A stretch of DNA of 64,000 nt from contig CM070511.1 in assembly GCA_036346375.1 (NCBI GenBank), forward strand, positions 2,170,001 through 2,234,000, in the 5' to 3' direction. Shown here piece by piece: positions 46,076 through 57,927 of the stretch; positions within the stretch are counted from its first letter, which is position 1; each line of letters opens with the position of its first letter. The notes under the pieces were generated by a model that searched no databases, was not told the origin of the DNA, and worked only from the letters and a program-made list of their open reading frames with translations. The stretch is from Guadua angustifolia (taxonomy: Eukaryota; Streptophyta; Magnoliopsida; Poales; Poaceae). A program made the translations under genes and the position numbers.

Positions 46076-49000
46076 TTAGCTAACAAAATATCAGGATCCC
46101 TCGACATTTTATCAATGAAAGCACCGTGTTCATAGTGTTACAGCAGAACAACAATTAGAGGTTGAAATGGAAACTTATTACAACCATGGCCATGCAAGGC
46201 TAAAATTCAATACACAGTTAACCTTAGATAATATTCAAATACAAAAAGAATTAATATACATAAATACTAAATACTTAATGGATCGTCGGGAGCTACTGTA
46301 CGGTCCACTACTCCACTCAGCCCTCCTTGTAGTCCTCCTTGTAACCTTGACCCTGCGATTGATCCTCACCCCACGCCTCATGGGCATATCCATAGAGGTC
46401 CATATCCCAACCGCACATCTAATCACCAGTGTGATTCTCGAAGTAAAAGGGGAGTTAAGTAAGAGTGAGTATAAATAGTACTCAGCAAGCATCATTAATA
46501 AAATGCATAATACGAAACCTCCTCTCATTTTTCTCATATCCATTTTTGTGAAAGTAGGTTTTTATTAAGAAAATAGTTGTGTTATCAATTTTTAATTTTA
46601 AATAATTCTACTAGCATATATGAGGCAGACTTAACTTCCGTAGCCTCCAATCCAAGAATAGACATGAATTCATGATTTGACCCTATGTAGATTTGTATCA
46701 CTTTACTCATAGTGATCCCAACATCCGTTGGGAATCCATAATATTTATCACTACTTTGGTATTAGACCTCCAACCCTAGTAGCCGATGAGTCATGGTGTT
46801 CTCAACCATTCCTCATCTACTCGTAGTATACCAGTTGTATCATGCCTTCAATGCACAACAATGATACTCATCTCATGTCGTTTAAATATAGCACCCTGAA
46901 ATAGATAAGCCCACAACTGAATTCCAAACTGGGGTCTCACCAGGATTTTCGGTCTATCCGACTTTCTACTGTTAGTTATTTACTCATACCTAATGTGGAG
47001 ATTATAACATCTTCATAGATCAACCTTTTCTGATTGTTTCCACACACTATGGTTGATATTAATTATACGGCCCATTGTCTGAGTGTAGTGGGTTAACCTT
47101 ATATTCTAAGTTATGTAGAGGGCCCCATGCACCGGCCTACCAACTTTTCATCGGCACCCTCTACCCACCTCTATATGTATATGTCTGTCAATTTCTGTAT
47201 TAAACAGACTATTCCTGATCTCCTATAGAGATCCATTATCACCATGATCAATTTCGATCCATCTTGATTCACGGATTTTAGTTTTTAAGGAAAAGAATTT
47301 TTCCAATGCAACGGGTGATAATACGTATAAGAAAGTACATTTAATTAAAAATATTTCTAATATGTTCAAGAGATGCATGCTTGAAACTGAGTTGAAATAC
47401 TAATCCTCACTCGTATTCTGAAGGTGATCTCCTTCTGGAATTAACTTGCTTCTTGAAATTTTTGGAACTTTATTATGTGTTCTATGGAGTCCGACTTTTC
47501 TCTGAATTATGGTAAGTCTTATGTATTTCCATGGCTTAGTTTACTTCATGTTGGACGTTACCATTTTGGGTTCGTGGTTACTCGATCTATCGTATTGTTT
47601 CCATTTTAATTGTAGTGTGGTTGTTAGCACTATTTATTTCTTTATTTTATTTCTCTGTTTGCATTTATCCTCCTCTTTATCCTATTAAAAAATTTTAATA
47701 CTCGTATTATGATTATTATCTTGCCACCTCAATTTAATTTAATTTAACTTAATTTATTTCCTTTTTTCTACTGGGCTGTTTTTGGCCTATTGGGCTGGCC
47801 CATTTTTCTTTTAGCCTACGACTGGCCGAACCCATGGCTGCTTATCAACCTTATCCTCAACCCCGCCCGTTCTCATTTCCATTCCATCCACCACCCCTAC
47901 TCTCTTCCCTCGCCCCCATGGCCTTCATCCCATCGTCTCCCCCGTTTGATGCTTCCTGGTTGCCGTCGTGCCGCCTCCCTGTCGACCTCCCCCCAAATTG
48001 GCGCTGCCTCGTCGCTGCCTTGTCCTACTTAGGTGCCACTGGTTCAAGTGCTAGTTACCCCTACTCCTTATTCTCCCCCTACTTCCCCCCTACCGTGCGA
48101 CCTTGGCAGCCCTCACCGCTCACACATGTGTTGGCCGAATCCTTGCTAAGATCTACTGATGGCAGCCATTATAAGGCAACTACTTCCTCCTTGCTTTATT
48201 CCTTCTACTGAGATGCTTGATTATTTGTATGGTTGCTTAGTTTCATCTTGAGTCTTGCTCTTGTAGGTTGATAATGACTATGGGTTCACCTAGGTTGGCG
48301 CTGCTGCGACGACACCTGGGGATCTCTCATACGCCGGGGAGTACATGGGGGTCATTGGGCATGCATGTCGCTACCCCTAGTGCGTTTCCCTGAAACCTAT
48401 GGTAGCCCCGACCCCACTACTGACTAATCTCTACATTTCATTTGCTCACTCAAGCTCCTAAAGTTAGCAAAAGTTATATCTGTATGCACCTGTGATGTTG
48501 GGGCCTGATGGGGATGGGTCTAGATGGTGATGTGAGTGATGGTAAGGTACTGGTGGCCGGGGTTGATGGTGTTGCGGCCGTGCTTCCTTGTCCTTCTTCC
48601 ATAGGGCGGTTGCCCCTCCTTGGCCATGGCTTGGGCAGTTGCTTCTTGCTACTGGTTGCTTCTGCTGTTCTGGAGGAAGAAATGAGCTAGGGCTAGTTTT
48701 CTGGTTCCCTCCCCTTTTTAACCATGCCCTCTTATCTTTTTATTGTGCAAGATATTTTGTCACTGTTCCTATATGGCTACGGTTGTGTGATTACTCATAG
48801 ATTTGTATTCGTCAGATGATAAAACCCAATTTAATGAGAGGTGCCGACCAACCTCAGACGATCTAGTATCTTGATGAGTGTTCCTTAATCGCATTTGGGT
48901 CTAATGGTATTAAGATTTACCTCCTAATTTATTATTGTCTATATCTTGTTTGGAATTTGTGTACTTGTTGGTTGCAGGTGATCGACGTCAGAGGTCTTCT

Positions 49001-49094
49001 AAAGATTTGTTATGGTCGTAGGTCGCTTGTACATATTTTTCTTGTATTTTATTTGTTGTACTTGATTCAATTGTATATGGTTCCAGTGTACTAA

Positions 49095-49325
49095 GGGCCT
49101 GTTTGTTTCAGCTTTGGATTCTCCAAAAGCTGATTCTGGATTGCGGTTGTAGAGAAGTTGATTCTCCAAAATCTAGAATCGAAAAGTACATATGAAGTGG
49201 ATTGTGGATTCTAGTGTATATGGATGGGCTGGATTGTGAGAATCAGATTCTAGAATCAGGCTGTTTGTTTTTTATTCTGCTTTTGGAGCCAGAATCCAGA
49301 ATTAAAAGCTAAAACAAACAGACCA
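49095..49325. mobile_element. Tourist-like MITE (231 bp)
   Basis: Terminal inverted repeats gggcctgtttgtttcagctt and (reverse complement of the right end) tggtctgtttgttttagctt, with TAA target duplication at 49092-49094 and 49326-49328. The body is rich in gattctggatt/agaatcc words. Size, ends and target site fit PIF/Harbinger-derived Tourist MITEs. It lies within solo LTR K. Confidence 0.85.
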
Positions 49326-49754
49326 TAAATTCTATTCTTTTATGCTGTTTTTCTGGATCAAGAAAATGATGTTTACTTTTATTAAGACTCTAATTAATTA
49401 CATGCTCATTTTGTTTATGTGTCCTATTTAATATGTTAAACCTTCTAGGTTGTTTCACTCACTCAAAAGGAACCACCTGTGAGAGCATCTCCAAGAGACA
49501 CCCTTTCCCACTCCCTATCTCCAAATTATACAGATTCGTAGAAAAAAACACGCTCCAACAGCCTCGCCACCATCCTCCCCAAAATTTGTGAGTGGAGAGA
49601 GACTCGCTACTTTTGGTGAGTCTCTCTTTGCTCGCTATTGGCGTGGCTGTTGTGTTGGGGAGTTCGCACGTCTGCGGGGAACATCCAGCTTGAGAGGAGG
49701 CAGAAGCAAGGCGGCGGCGCAACGCTGTTCCGTCTCCCCCAGCATTGTGGTGAG

Positions 49755-49870
49755 GCTTTATCTCCCCCGGCCACCTGACGCCGCTTCGTCTCCCCCAGCG
49801 CCGCGTCGTCTCCCCCGGTAGCCCGGCGCCGCTTCGTCTCCCCCGACAGCCCGGCGTCGCTTCCTCTCCC
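49755..49870 (+). repeat. GC-rich degenerate repeat in the PIF 5' region
   Basis: Copies of gccgcttcgtctcccccg-like words occur at about 49781, 49799, 49829 and 49856, in a CT-rich segment that looks like the 5' UTR of the plus-strand transcription unit. Confidence 0.6.
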
Positions 49871-49889
49871 CCCGCCATCCCCTTGATCT

Positions 49890-51928
49890 TCAAGGTTCAA
49901 GCGTAGTTCAGCTCGATTTGGTAAAACTAGCCCTCTCCCCTCGTGTTCTACTCAAATCCAGTCTGATCTTGCTATTTCTTTTATTGTTGTGTTGGATCTT
50001 GGTGTTTTTTGTTGGTATGTATGGAAGCCCCATTATTTGAGCATCAACTCGCACGCACATACACTGTCCTTGTCTTTCCTTGTTTGGTGGAAATTTATTT
50101 CAGTTTTCTAGTCAATTGGATTTGTCATTGGCTGGGGTCCATCTTCATTTCTCCTCAACCAGATCAAGTTTTACTCGTTATTGTGGAAAAAAATTCTCTC
50201 TCAGTTGCTGGGAATTTTTTTTAGTATTTTGTGTATGGAATATGTCAATAGTTGGAGCAGTGATTATTTTTTCCTTTGTTGTCTAGATTGGTTTTTACTT
50301 GTTAATGGGGGCCATTTACCAATTACCATCACTTCTCTTGCAAATCCCTGAGGCTTGAAATTCAAATGGTTCCACTATTTTACATATCGATTGATTCCTT
50401 TAGGTTGCACTTGAGTTAATATGATAATATGACATTTTGAGGTTTGGTTTCCATGATCATTTTAGTCATTGTGACCAATTATGTAGTATCACATTGGCTC
50501 ATTTCGTTTGACATAATATCCTTTCATGGTGATTGTTCTGAGAGGTTATACAATGCTGTCAAGTTGCGGAAATGTTTCATTTGCTATGTTGCTTTTTGTA
50601 ACAGTAAAGTAAATTTGCAAGCCTGTTTCTTTACCCTAAAGTTAAATGAGGTTATGTTTGTGATGACCAAGTAGACATCCAGAATGAGGCGAAATACAGG
50701 ATAAGTATTTCATCTATTCCAGTTGTGGGTATAATACATAGACCATATGTAGTAGGCTACTGAATTTTTATAAGATGGGATTTTTTTTAGGATAGGAAGA
50801 GGCAATTACATATACATGGCCATAAAAATAATGTGTAGCCAGCCGACAGCCCACTTTAGTTTCGAGTACAATGCAAGTTTATTCTTAATATTGAGAAACA
50901 TAAGTAACACTCAGATTTTGTATCACCTTCATCGCCAAGTTTCATGGTAAAGATACATGATGTTTTCTGATCGAGGAAGCAAATTTTGTAAGTTATAGGG
51001 GTGCCGCTGTCCATTTGTTATGTTATTCCAATATTATGAATGTATGATAAGCCAACACTTTGATTCTATGAATTGTGTTTACTGTCTACTAGCCATATGC
51101 TTTACATCAGAATCATGTAATGTACATAATTGCTGAAGGATAATTCTTATTATGTTTATAAGGGGGCATTGTTCGCCTCTAGTTTGTGGTTTGCTCCTTA
51201 CCCTATCTTCTTTGATGCAATGCAGACATTCCCAGATTAAGAATGCAAACAACTTTTCAATTAAACATTATCGAAGTACACTTTCTTTTAAGCTGGATAA
51301 TTAGATATACTGTTCTAGCAGTTTAATAATCTTTTTACTCTGTTCAAGGATCTCGCTAATGAAGGTGTATTTGATGTCATTTTTGATGTGTTGTAGAGTC
51401 AGGATAAAGTGTCTGTCTCCACTATCCTCGTCTCCTCACCCGCACACCTGCCATTGCCGATTTGGCTCAAAAGAATGGCAGCTATGGTACTGCTAGATTA
51501 GAAAATGAAGTATGTAAGATGCAAGAAAATTGAATAATTTGATGGAACTAATTAAGGCCTGATTTAGAACATGATAACTTTGCATAATTCCTATAGGTAT
51601 TGCATTGTTTCTTGCAAAATTTCGAAAGCATTTATTGGTTGACTTACCACCGGAGCTCCTACCAAGAACACTGCCCCAGCACCTCAGTTCATCCAGGTTA
51701 GTGCTAGCCTTGTAGATTGAATTCATGAATCAGCTTGGCAATTCAAACTATTATGATGTGTCTTAGTCTAAGCTTTTCATACTATTATGCTGGCACTGTC
51801 GCCTAAGCTTTTTAGAATTTGTTGAGTCTTGTAGCAATTCAGAATTCATTGGCTATCTAGTCTTGCATATTTTCTGTTTGCATTACACTATTATGTTGTG
51901 TCTTAGTGTACTATTTACTTGCATATAG
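49890..51928. other. PIF element, AT-rich region before ORF1
   Basis: No supported coding sequence. It may contain introns or UTR of a plus-strand transcript, since a CT-rich leader precedes it and a credible splice acceptor (catatag) ends it at 51928. Confidence 0.4.
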
Positions 51929-52258
51929 ATGGATAAATATTCAAAGAAAGTCACAATTTATCACATAGAGGAAATCACAAGAGATATTAAGAACATATTG
52001 TACGATAATTTTTCTCCTTGATCATGCGAAAGCGTGAATGAACTCAATCGGCTCTTACTTGAGATCGAATACACCGCTCACCGCCTTGATGACCTTGACA
52101 TACAATCGGAAGACTTGGTAGGAATAGACGGTGTTGATCCACTTGAAGAAGAAGAAAAAGACGAGCAGTTGCACCCATACGACTATGAGACTGATGATTC
52201 GGGTAAACTTGATGATTATCAATTTAGAAAGGATGAAAGTATCAAGTCCAGTGACTAG
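51929..52258 (+). pseudogene. Unrecognised acidic ORF inside the PIF element
   Basis: After an intron-like acceptor (tgcatatag) the frame from ATG 51929 runs to TAG 52256-52258 with one TGA at 52019-52021. The 74-codon part after it is strongly acidic (GVDPLEEEEKDEQLHPYDYETDD). I know no family for it. It could be an upstream exon of the element's own transcript or a captured host exon. It has no membrane or catalytic feature. Confidence 0.35.
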
Positions 52259-52511
52259 TGTTATTCGTGTTATGCTTTTAAGACCTATTAATATTCAACA
52301 TATTAAGACGTGTTGTATTTTTACATGTATTGTTACGCATATTTGTTTAATAAAGTATTGATAGCTACAGTTTGTACAACATGGATGACTTCTATGCTCG
52401 TCTGTTGAGTGAGGGGGAAGTGAAATATGTTGAGATGAAAGCCCAATTGGGGAGCATCCTTCTCCAGTTGACCATTCCAGTCCCCAGACGAGAGCTCATA
52501 ATAAAAGAGAA

Positions 52512-53380
52512 AAAATTCAGAGAATGAAGATAATATGTTGGTATCGGCATGGCTGAATGTTAGTTTGGATCCAGTGCAAGGAACCCAACAAACTCGTACC
52601 ATATATTGGAGTAGAATACATGATTACTTCCACAAGAACAATAGTTTCATTTCAGATTGTAGTCAAAATTCATTTATGCACCAATGGTCATCTATTCAAG
52701 AGCATGTTAACAAGTTTTGCGGATGTTATGACCGCATTGAGCGTAGAAGGCAAAGCGGGATAACATAGTAGGATAAGGTTGGTCCATGTCCCTTTTTTCA
52801 TTATAGCTTTATATGTTGTGTCCATGTTAATAAGGTACTTATGCTTTTGCAGATTGTCCATGCTAAATCATTGTATCAAGAAGGATGATTATTTGCATAC
52901 TTGCATTGCTGGAATATATTACAACACCATCCAAAGTAGATTGGTCATTTATCTCAAAAAAAGTAGAAAACATCATCTAATACTTCTCCAGGTAGTTCCA
53001 GTCCTGTAAGCTCTAATGCAAGTCATTTTCATGAAGATGCTCCTACTACAGACGCTGATGTGCTCAGAAGGCCAACTGGTAGGAAGTTCGAGAAGGAGCG
53101 GATATGCCGTGGTAAAGCTTCAGTTGAGAGTGGTGCAACATGTTCACTCTACATGGAAGCATTGGAAAACTTTAGGAAAGAAATGAAAGAAATGAAGCTT
53201 ATGAAAGAGCAGAAGAAGGAAGAGCGGTACGAACGAGCATTTGCACAAGAACAGGAGAGGATTGCTCAAGAGAAGGAAAAGATTGAGATAAGAAAAAATG
53301 AGTTTGAATTGAAGAGAATGGTCGAAGAAGAAATAATTATGAGCGTTGACACTAGTCGCTTGAGTAGGCCACAACAATAA
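52512..53380 (+). pseudogene. PIF ORF1: Myb/SANT-like and NAM-associated protein
   Basis: ORF1 proteins of PIF/Harbinger elements bind the termini and carry the transposase to the nucleus. The first block (about 52512-52765) gives NMLVSAWLNVSLDPVQGTQQ then TIYWSRIHDYFHKN and CYDRIERRRQSGI, the trihelix/Myb-like domain. After a degenerate middle (52769-52990), frame 53060-53380 gives RPTGRKFEKERICRGK and a long charged helix (EALENFRKEMKEMKLMKEQKK and onward), the NAM-associated C-terminus (PF14303-type). The two blocks are in different frames and the middle has stops, so I call it broken unless spliced. Confidence 0.72.
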
Positions 53381-54072
53381 TACTACCTGTCCTTGCAGAA
53401 TGATATCATTGCTCGAAGAAGTAATAGGTCCGATTGAGCACTACTTATGATGTATGAACTAATTTATTGGAATCTTTTGTGCTACTAAATCATGTTATAC
53501 TAGAATGTTCTCATATTGTTGCCTCTTGCGCTTGTGTTTGTATGACAATAACACATAAAGTTATTAGACTGGGCTAATCGTTCAAGTGCATAAACTAGTA
53601 CATCATAATTGAAATGCATAAGCCAGTACATCATAGTTGAAGTGCATAAACTAGCACTCGCCTACATCCCTCCATAATGGTGCCATAAGTGCTTGACTAG
53701 ATCTTCTTGAAGCTGAGAGTGAGTTTTTCTATTTTTGATGGATAGATGAGTTTGAATAAACTCAGAAAGCTCAGGTGTTCTTTCATGGGAGACTGCAATA
53801 TTTTCTCCCATTGCTTCGTAATTGTAGTCAACTGGACCTCCATCCCGCTCATCTTCAATTATCATGTTATGCATGATGATACATGCTGTCAGGATATCTC
53901 GAAGTGTTTCTTGATACAAAAATGAGTTGGTCCATGAACAATTGCAAAACGAGCCTGCAAAACTCCAAATGCTCATTCCACATCCTTCCTAGCTACTTCC
54001 TGAGCTTCCACAAATTGTTTTTTCTTATTCCCTTGGGGAGCTAGTATTGTCTTGACAAATGTTGCCCATGAA

Positions 54073-55065
54073 CACTACTAGATTTCCAACTTTTACCGAG
54101 TGGAAAAATATGTCGGCCATTGCAAAATACCATAGGCCATGTATATGGATGATCGTAAACCATCGGTAACTTCCCCTCGGACATTCATGGTCGCCCATTT
54201 GTGGGATTCCTGACGGTACCCTCGGTTATTAGTTTAACGAGGGTTTTCATAGCACTCAGTAAATACATGGGTGAGTGGTTTTTTCTTCCTGACGGGGTAT
54301 AGAAACCCCCAGTAATTTCTCACAACTATATGTGGGATTTTTTGTGTAAAAAATGTAAAAATAATTCCAAATCTAGGGACTAACCTCACAACTTGTTTGC
54401 ACCACAATCCCTTAAGTCGAACATTTTTTATCTTCAAATTAGAAATACGTGATGCCTAGGATTCGAACTCACAACCTCCTGAACACAATCTCTCCCTCCT
54501 AACCAACTCACCTCAATTGTTTTCTTGCTAGAAGTAAGATAAGTACTTCTTTTAACTCTTGTTCTCATGATGCTTTATCAATTATTTAGTCAAATACATG
54601 ACTTTAAATGGAAAAGTTGTCAACTACAAAGTTGTAGATTTCAATGAGAGCTACATTTTTCATATATACATCACCTTCATCCAACCTCGTATGAATTTTG
54701 CAATAGCCCAGTGTTTGATTTGTACCCTCGCTAAAAGTTGCACCCCGTCGGCAAATCATTGCAATAACCGAGTGTTATCTTTACACACACACTAGATGTA
54801 TTTCCACTCAGTGATTGTTTGTAATGGCCGACAGTTAGCATTGCACTCATAGTAATTGTTGTACCCTCTCGGCGATTTCATACTATGACTGAGGGTTTAC
54901 CACCAACCGTCGGTTTGTGGTAAGCCCCATCGGTAAATCTTCTAATAGCCGTCGTTTTTTGTTCTACCGTCAGAAAAAAGATGCACCGTCGGCCACCTTA
55001 TTTTTTCCCGACGGCCCGTAGGCCATTACATTTCACACTCAGTAAAAGTTAGATTTTTAGTAGTG
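54073..55065. mobile_element. CACTA (En/Spm-like) non-autonomous element (993 bp)
   Basis: Ends CACTACTAGATTTCCAACTT and, reverse complemented, CACTACTAAAAATCTAACTT, with GAA target duplication at 54070-54072 and 55066-55068. The flanking transposase reading frame rejoins across it. Subterminal gtcgg/ccgac words (cgtcggcc, accgtcgg, ctcggtta) repeat on both sides, as is usual for CACTA elements. It has no transposase. Confidence 0.92.
54448..54522 (-). other. tRNA-like segment (A- and B-box-like) within the CACTA element
   Basis: The minus strand reads gtgagttggttagga (A-box-like) and, about 30 bases on, gtgagttcgaatcct (B-box-like). The 5' and 3' sides do not form an acceptor stem, so it is not a tRNA gene. 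It resembles a tRNA or SINE head fused into the element. Confidence 0.45.
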
Positions 55066-56574
55066 GAAGGATATATTCCATCTGCAAGATAGTATCCCAT
55101 TATATAGTTGTGACCTCTCACAGTATAATTCACTTCTGGAGCATGCCCTTCAGCTAACCTAGCAAAGAGAGGGGACCGGTGAAGAACATTAATATCATTG
55201 TGAGACCCTGGTAAACCAAAAAAAGCATAACATATCCAAAGATCTAGTAAAGCAATGGCTTCTAGAATGATTGTTGGCTCGTGAACATGATCAGTATACA
55301 TGCATTGCCATGCTGCAGGGCAATTTTTTCACTTCCGATGCATGCAATCTATGCTCCCTAGTATTCTCGAAAAACCTCTTTCCTCACCAATCGCAAGTAA
55401 TCTACCAGTATCATTCTCATTTAGAGATCCCAAATACTCATCTCCAAAGATTTCAATAATACCTTTCACAAACCTTTTCAGGCTCTCTATAGTAGTACTT
55501 TCTCCAATCCACACATAATCATCAATAGCATCTGCTACTATGCCGTAAGCTAGCATCCGAAATGTAGTAGTTATCTTTTGCAAAGAAGATAACCCAAGAA
55601 TTTCAGCACAATTTCTCTTCTGAATGAAATAATTATCATGCGCTTGTACAACATGCAATATGCAAAGAAATAAAGGACGATTCATTTGAAACCTATATCG
55701 AAAAGAAGGTTAAGCCATAGATATTAGGATCAACATAATATGTAGAGAAATAAAGAATGAATAATTCCAAACCTGCGTCGGAAGAAGGTCGGGTCATAGA
55801 TAGGAGGATCAACAAAATAGTTCTGGAACAGTCTAGCATGTCCTTCTTGTCTATTGCGATGAATGACTTGATGGCCAGGAGTAGAACCGCCATGGCATGG
55901 AAGATTCACACCCTGATCTTCTATATGTGTTAGGTATCCTGTTGTAAGAAGAAATACGTATTCATTATATCTATCAGACTCCTCATCGTCTGAGAGACAT
56001 TGTGAGACTAAGTTTCAACAACTCATTGAGATATTGTAGGTAGTGAACAACAAGAAACGTGAAAGACTTCGAACTGCAAATGGGTATGTATATATAGATG
56101 ATAATAATGTAGCTGTTAAGATGACCGTTAGAATATAGCTGTTAAGATGACCATTTGAATATAGCCATTGCGATGACCATTAGGACATGATTCACTCAGT
56201 ACAATAATTTTAATAATGACCATTACAACATGACTATTACAGGAAAATTCAAATTTAAAATTCCCACGTTCAAATATAGCTGTTCAAATTTACCCATTCA
56301 AAGATAACCGTTATAATATGGTCATCACAATAAATTTTAATTTTTAAATTCTCGCATTCAAATATAGCTGTTTGAATTTACCGGTAAAAAAATGGTTGCT
56401 ATTATAACGGTTATGTGAAATATGATTAGAATCTAGGAGAGAGAAAATAAAGAGTGTGATATGGAGAGTGCTGTTGGAGAGGGAGGAGATATGGAGAGGC
56501 ATTTTTTTTGGAGAGTTATCTAAATCTGGCTTTTAGATAGTGAGTTTTGGAGGATCCTTTTGGAGATGCTCTGA

Positions 56575-56764
56575 ATAGATAAAACTCACCATGGTGGGGA
56601 GGTTGGAAGGAGATCCTGACATGCCAAAAAATTGCCTTGTTTGCACACACATTCATGTGTCACTTGAATCTCTTGACTGGAAGGCATTAGGTCCTAAAGC
56701 ACATCAGGCCATTCGTTGTTAAACATAGTGCAAAATGATTCACCACATATGGAAAATGGGGGCT
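56575..56764. repeat. End of 270-bp tandem copy 2
   Basis: Matches 34638-34832 (ataaaactcaccatggtgggg... to ...ggggg) with scattered differences. Confidence 0.85.
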
Positions 56765-57927
56765 ACTTTTTTCTTAAGTATATTGACTCACTGATGCTCA
56801 TAGCGTGTTGCTACCAAGGCTTGTAGTACGAGTAACTTTTCTTAGACAACTGATCACAAGTGGGTAGTATTTTTCTCGTTGGCAACACACCTCATACGAC
56901 ATGCCAACACAAGACTCCTCACTTCGTGCACACCAGAAAATTGAGAGTCAGTAATATCGACTTCATCAATTTGAATAATATCAATTCTTACTCACACTAG
57001 GGGCACTATTTTCTGATTCAAAAGTGCTTGAGGTGCAAATTGTAATGGGAATGCTTTAATGTTTAGTTGTAGTCCATGCATGATCTTCATCAATTCCATA
57101 TCTGAAGTCTTGAATTAACATATATCAAATTTCTACCCTTTTTTTCCTTTCCCTAATGGTGCTTGTGACTGTTGTCAGTTATCCAGGAATTAAGCTGATC
57201 TGATAGATACTTTCTGGTGCGTGACTGTAATACGAAGATAACAATAGCACAATGCGAAACGAAAAGTTAGATACGTTAAAAAAATTCCTTTCTTTCACAT
57301 GACCATTAACAAGGTGAAAACACTGTCATATAGCATTAGCTCATAGTGGAGGGAGAATGAATACCCCTTTTGAAGGGTATGCCACAAGGTTGCATCAATT
57401 CATTCATTCTCACGTTTCAGTAGTCAATGTTGCAGATGTAGCAAACCTGAAGCTGCTAGTGTAGTGCCTACCTAGCTTGGAGCAGCTAAATCCTCCAGGA
57501 TTAGGAGGCTAATTAATTTGCGGTACAGATTATTGATCTGATGCATCTCTGTCCAAACTAATAAGGATGTAGTTGATTAGCTTAACATGAGCTGCTTAAC
57601 ATACCTTCCTAACTTGAGCAGATCTTTCTGGTCTGGATTCTTGCGTTGACCCCCAGTGTGCCAAAGTTGCAGGAGGCAATCTTTTCTAGGGTTTGATTGG
57701 CCTGCTTTGCACGTGTCGTAGTTGTACCATTCCATATGCCTCCTGCATCAAGCTGATTCGATATTGGTTTGATTTGGGTGTTCATGTATTTTTGTGTATG
57801 TTCTGCAACTGTAGTAGCTACTCCATGACCCCATGCTCCAGTGACGTGATTTTGATTTGATTTGGATTCGATTTGAGATTATCTTGGGTTTGGTTAGGTT
57901 GTATCTGAGTGCACACACACAGTGTTT
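56765..57927. other. Unassigned AT-rich spacer
   Basis: No ORF or element ends recognised. A weak inverted repeat (gggagaatgaata near 57352 and ttcattcattctcac near 57402) is present. Confidence 0.4.

Larger units (their letters stand above)
34954..46100 (-). mobile_element. Element I: non-autonomous LTR retroelement carrying channel-gene (CNGC) sequence
   Basis: On the plus strand the order is LTR1 (34954-35181), a 134-bp interior (35182-35315), LTR2 (35316-36323, split by F), a long interior (36324-36410 and 44218-45975, split by H), and a diverged third LTR from 45976. Each interior has an initiator-Met-like PBS and a purine tract. No gag or pol is present. The interior starts with exon sequence of a cyclic-nucleotide-gated channel. 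The third LTR is recognisable only for about 90 bp, so the right edge is uncertain and no target duplication could be paired. Confidence 0.68.
34886..49457 (-). mobile_element. Element K: Del/Tekay-like solo LTR (about 3.3 kb without insertions)
   Basis: Plus-strand ends are TGTGGTGACCCG and ggttgtttca, with target duplication ctcac at 34881-34885 and 49458-49462. Taking K out restores the 270-bp tandem unit, which independently confirms the bounds. K itself is 34886-34953 plus about 46.1-49.46 kb and is split by retroelement I. It carries the gtgagta...tactc motif (46462-46483) also found in solo LTRs H and G, which sets the same minus orientation. Short frames at 47790-48211 and 48508-48800 look non-coding. 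The lineage is inferred from length and pattern. Confidence 0.72.
53662..56010 (-). pseudogene. PIF/Harbinger transposase, split by a CACTA element
   Basis: It cuts and pastes the element using a DDE (DDE_4-type) nuclease fold. Minus-strand blocks: VNLPCHGGSTPGHQVIHRN (about 55910-55855), FVDPPIYDPTFFRRR, MNRPLFLCILHVVQAHDNYF, GSIDCMH (first D), HVHEPTIILEAIALLDLW, FFGLPGSHNDINVL, YYLADGIYP (second D). Then comes the CACTA insertion (54073-55065), then WATFVKTIL, KDVE (catalytic E) and ILTACIIMHNMIIEDERDGG, ending at 53662. In-frame TGA codons at 55329 and just after KDVE replace Trp and probably Arg, and there is a frame change near 53970. It is clearly inactive. The start codon is uncertain. 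Confidence 0.85.
49483..56571. mobile_element. PIF/Harbinger DNA transposon (7.1 kb), two-gene type
   Basis: Inverted ends gagcatctccaa at both sides and TGA duplication at 49480-49482 and 56572-56574 bound the element; removing it restores the 270-bp tandem unit. It carries a plus-strand Myb/NAM-associated ORF1 (about 52512-53380) and a minus-strand DDE transposase (about 56000-53662), convergent, as in PIF-like elements. The transposase has stops and is split by a CACTA element. The AT-rich interior right of 56020 has taacc/gaccattt repeats near the terminus. Confidence 0.88.

Noticed and set aside
47790..48800. Pro/Ser-rich ORFs in K
   Set aside because: They are low-complexity frames in an LTR interior, without start context or recognisable domain.
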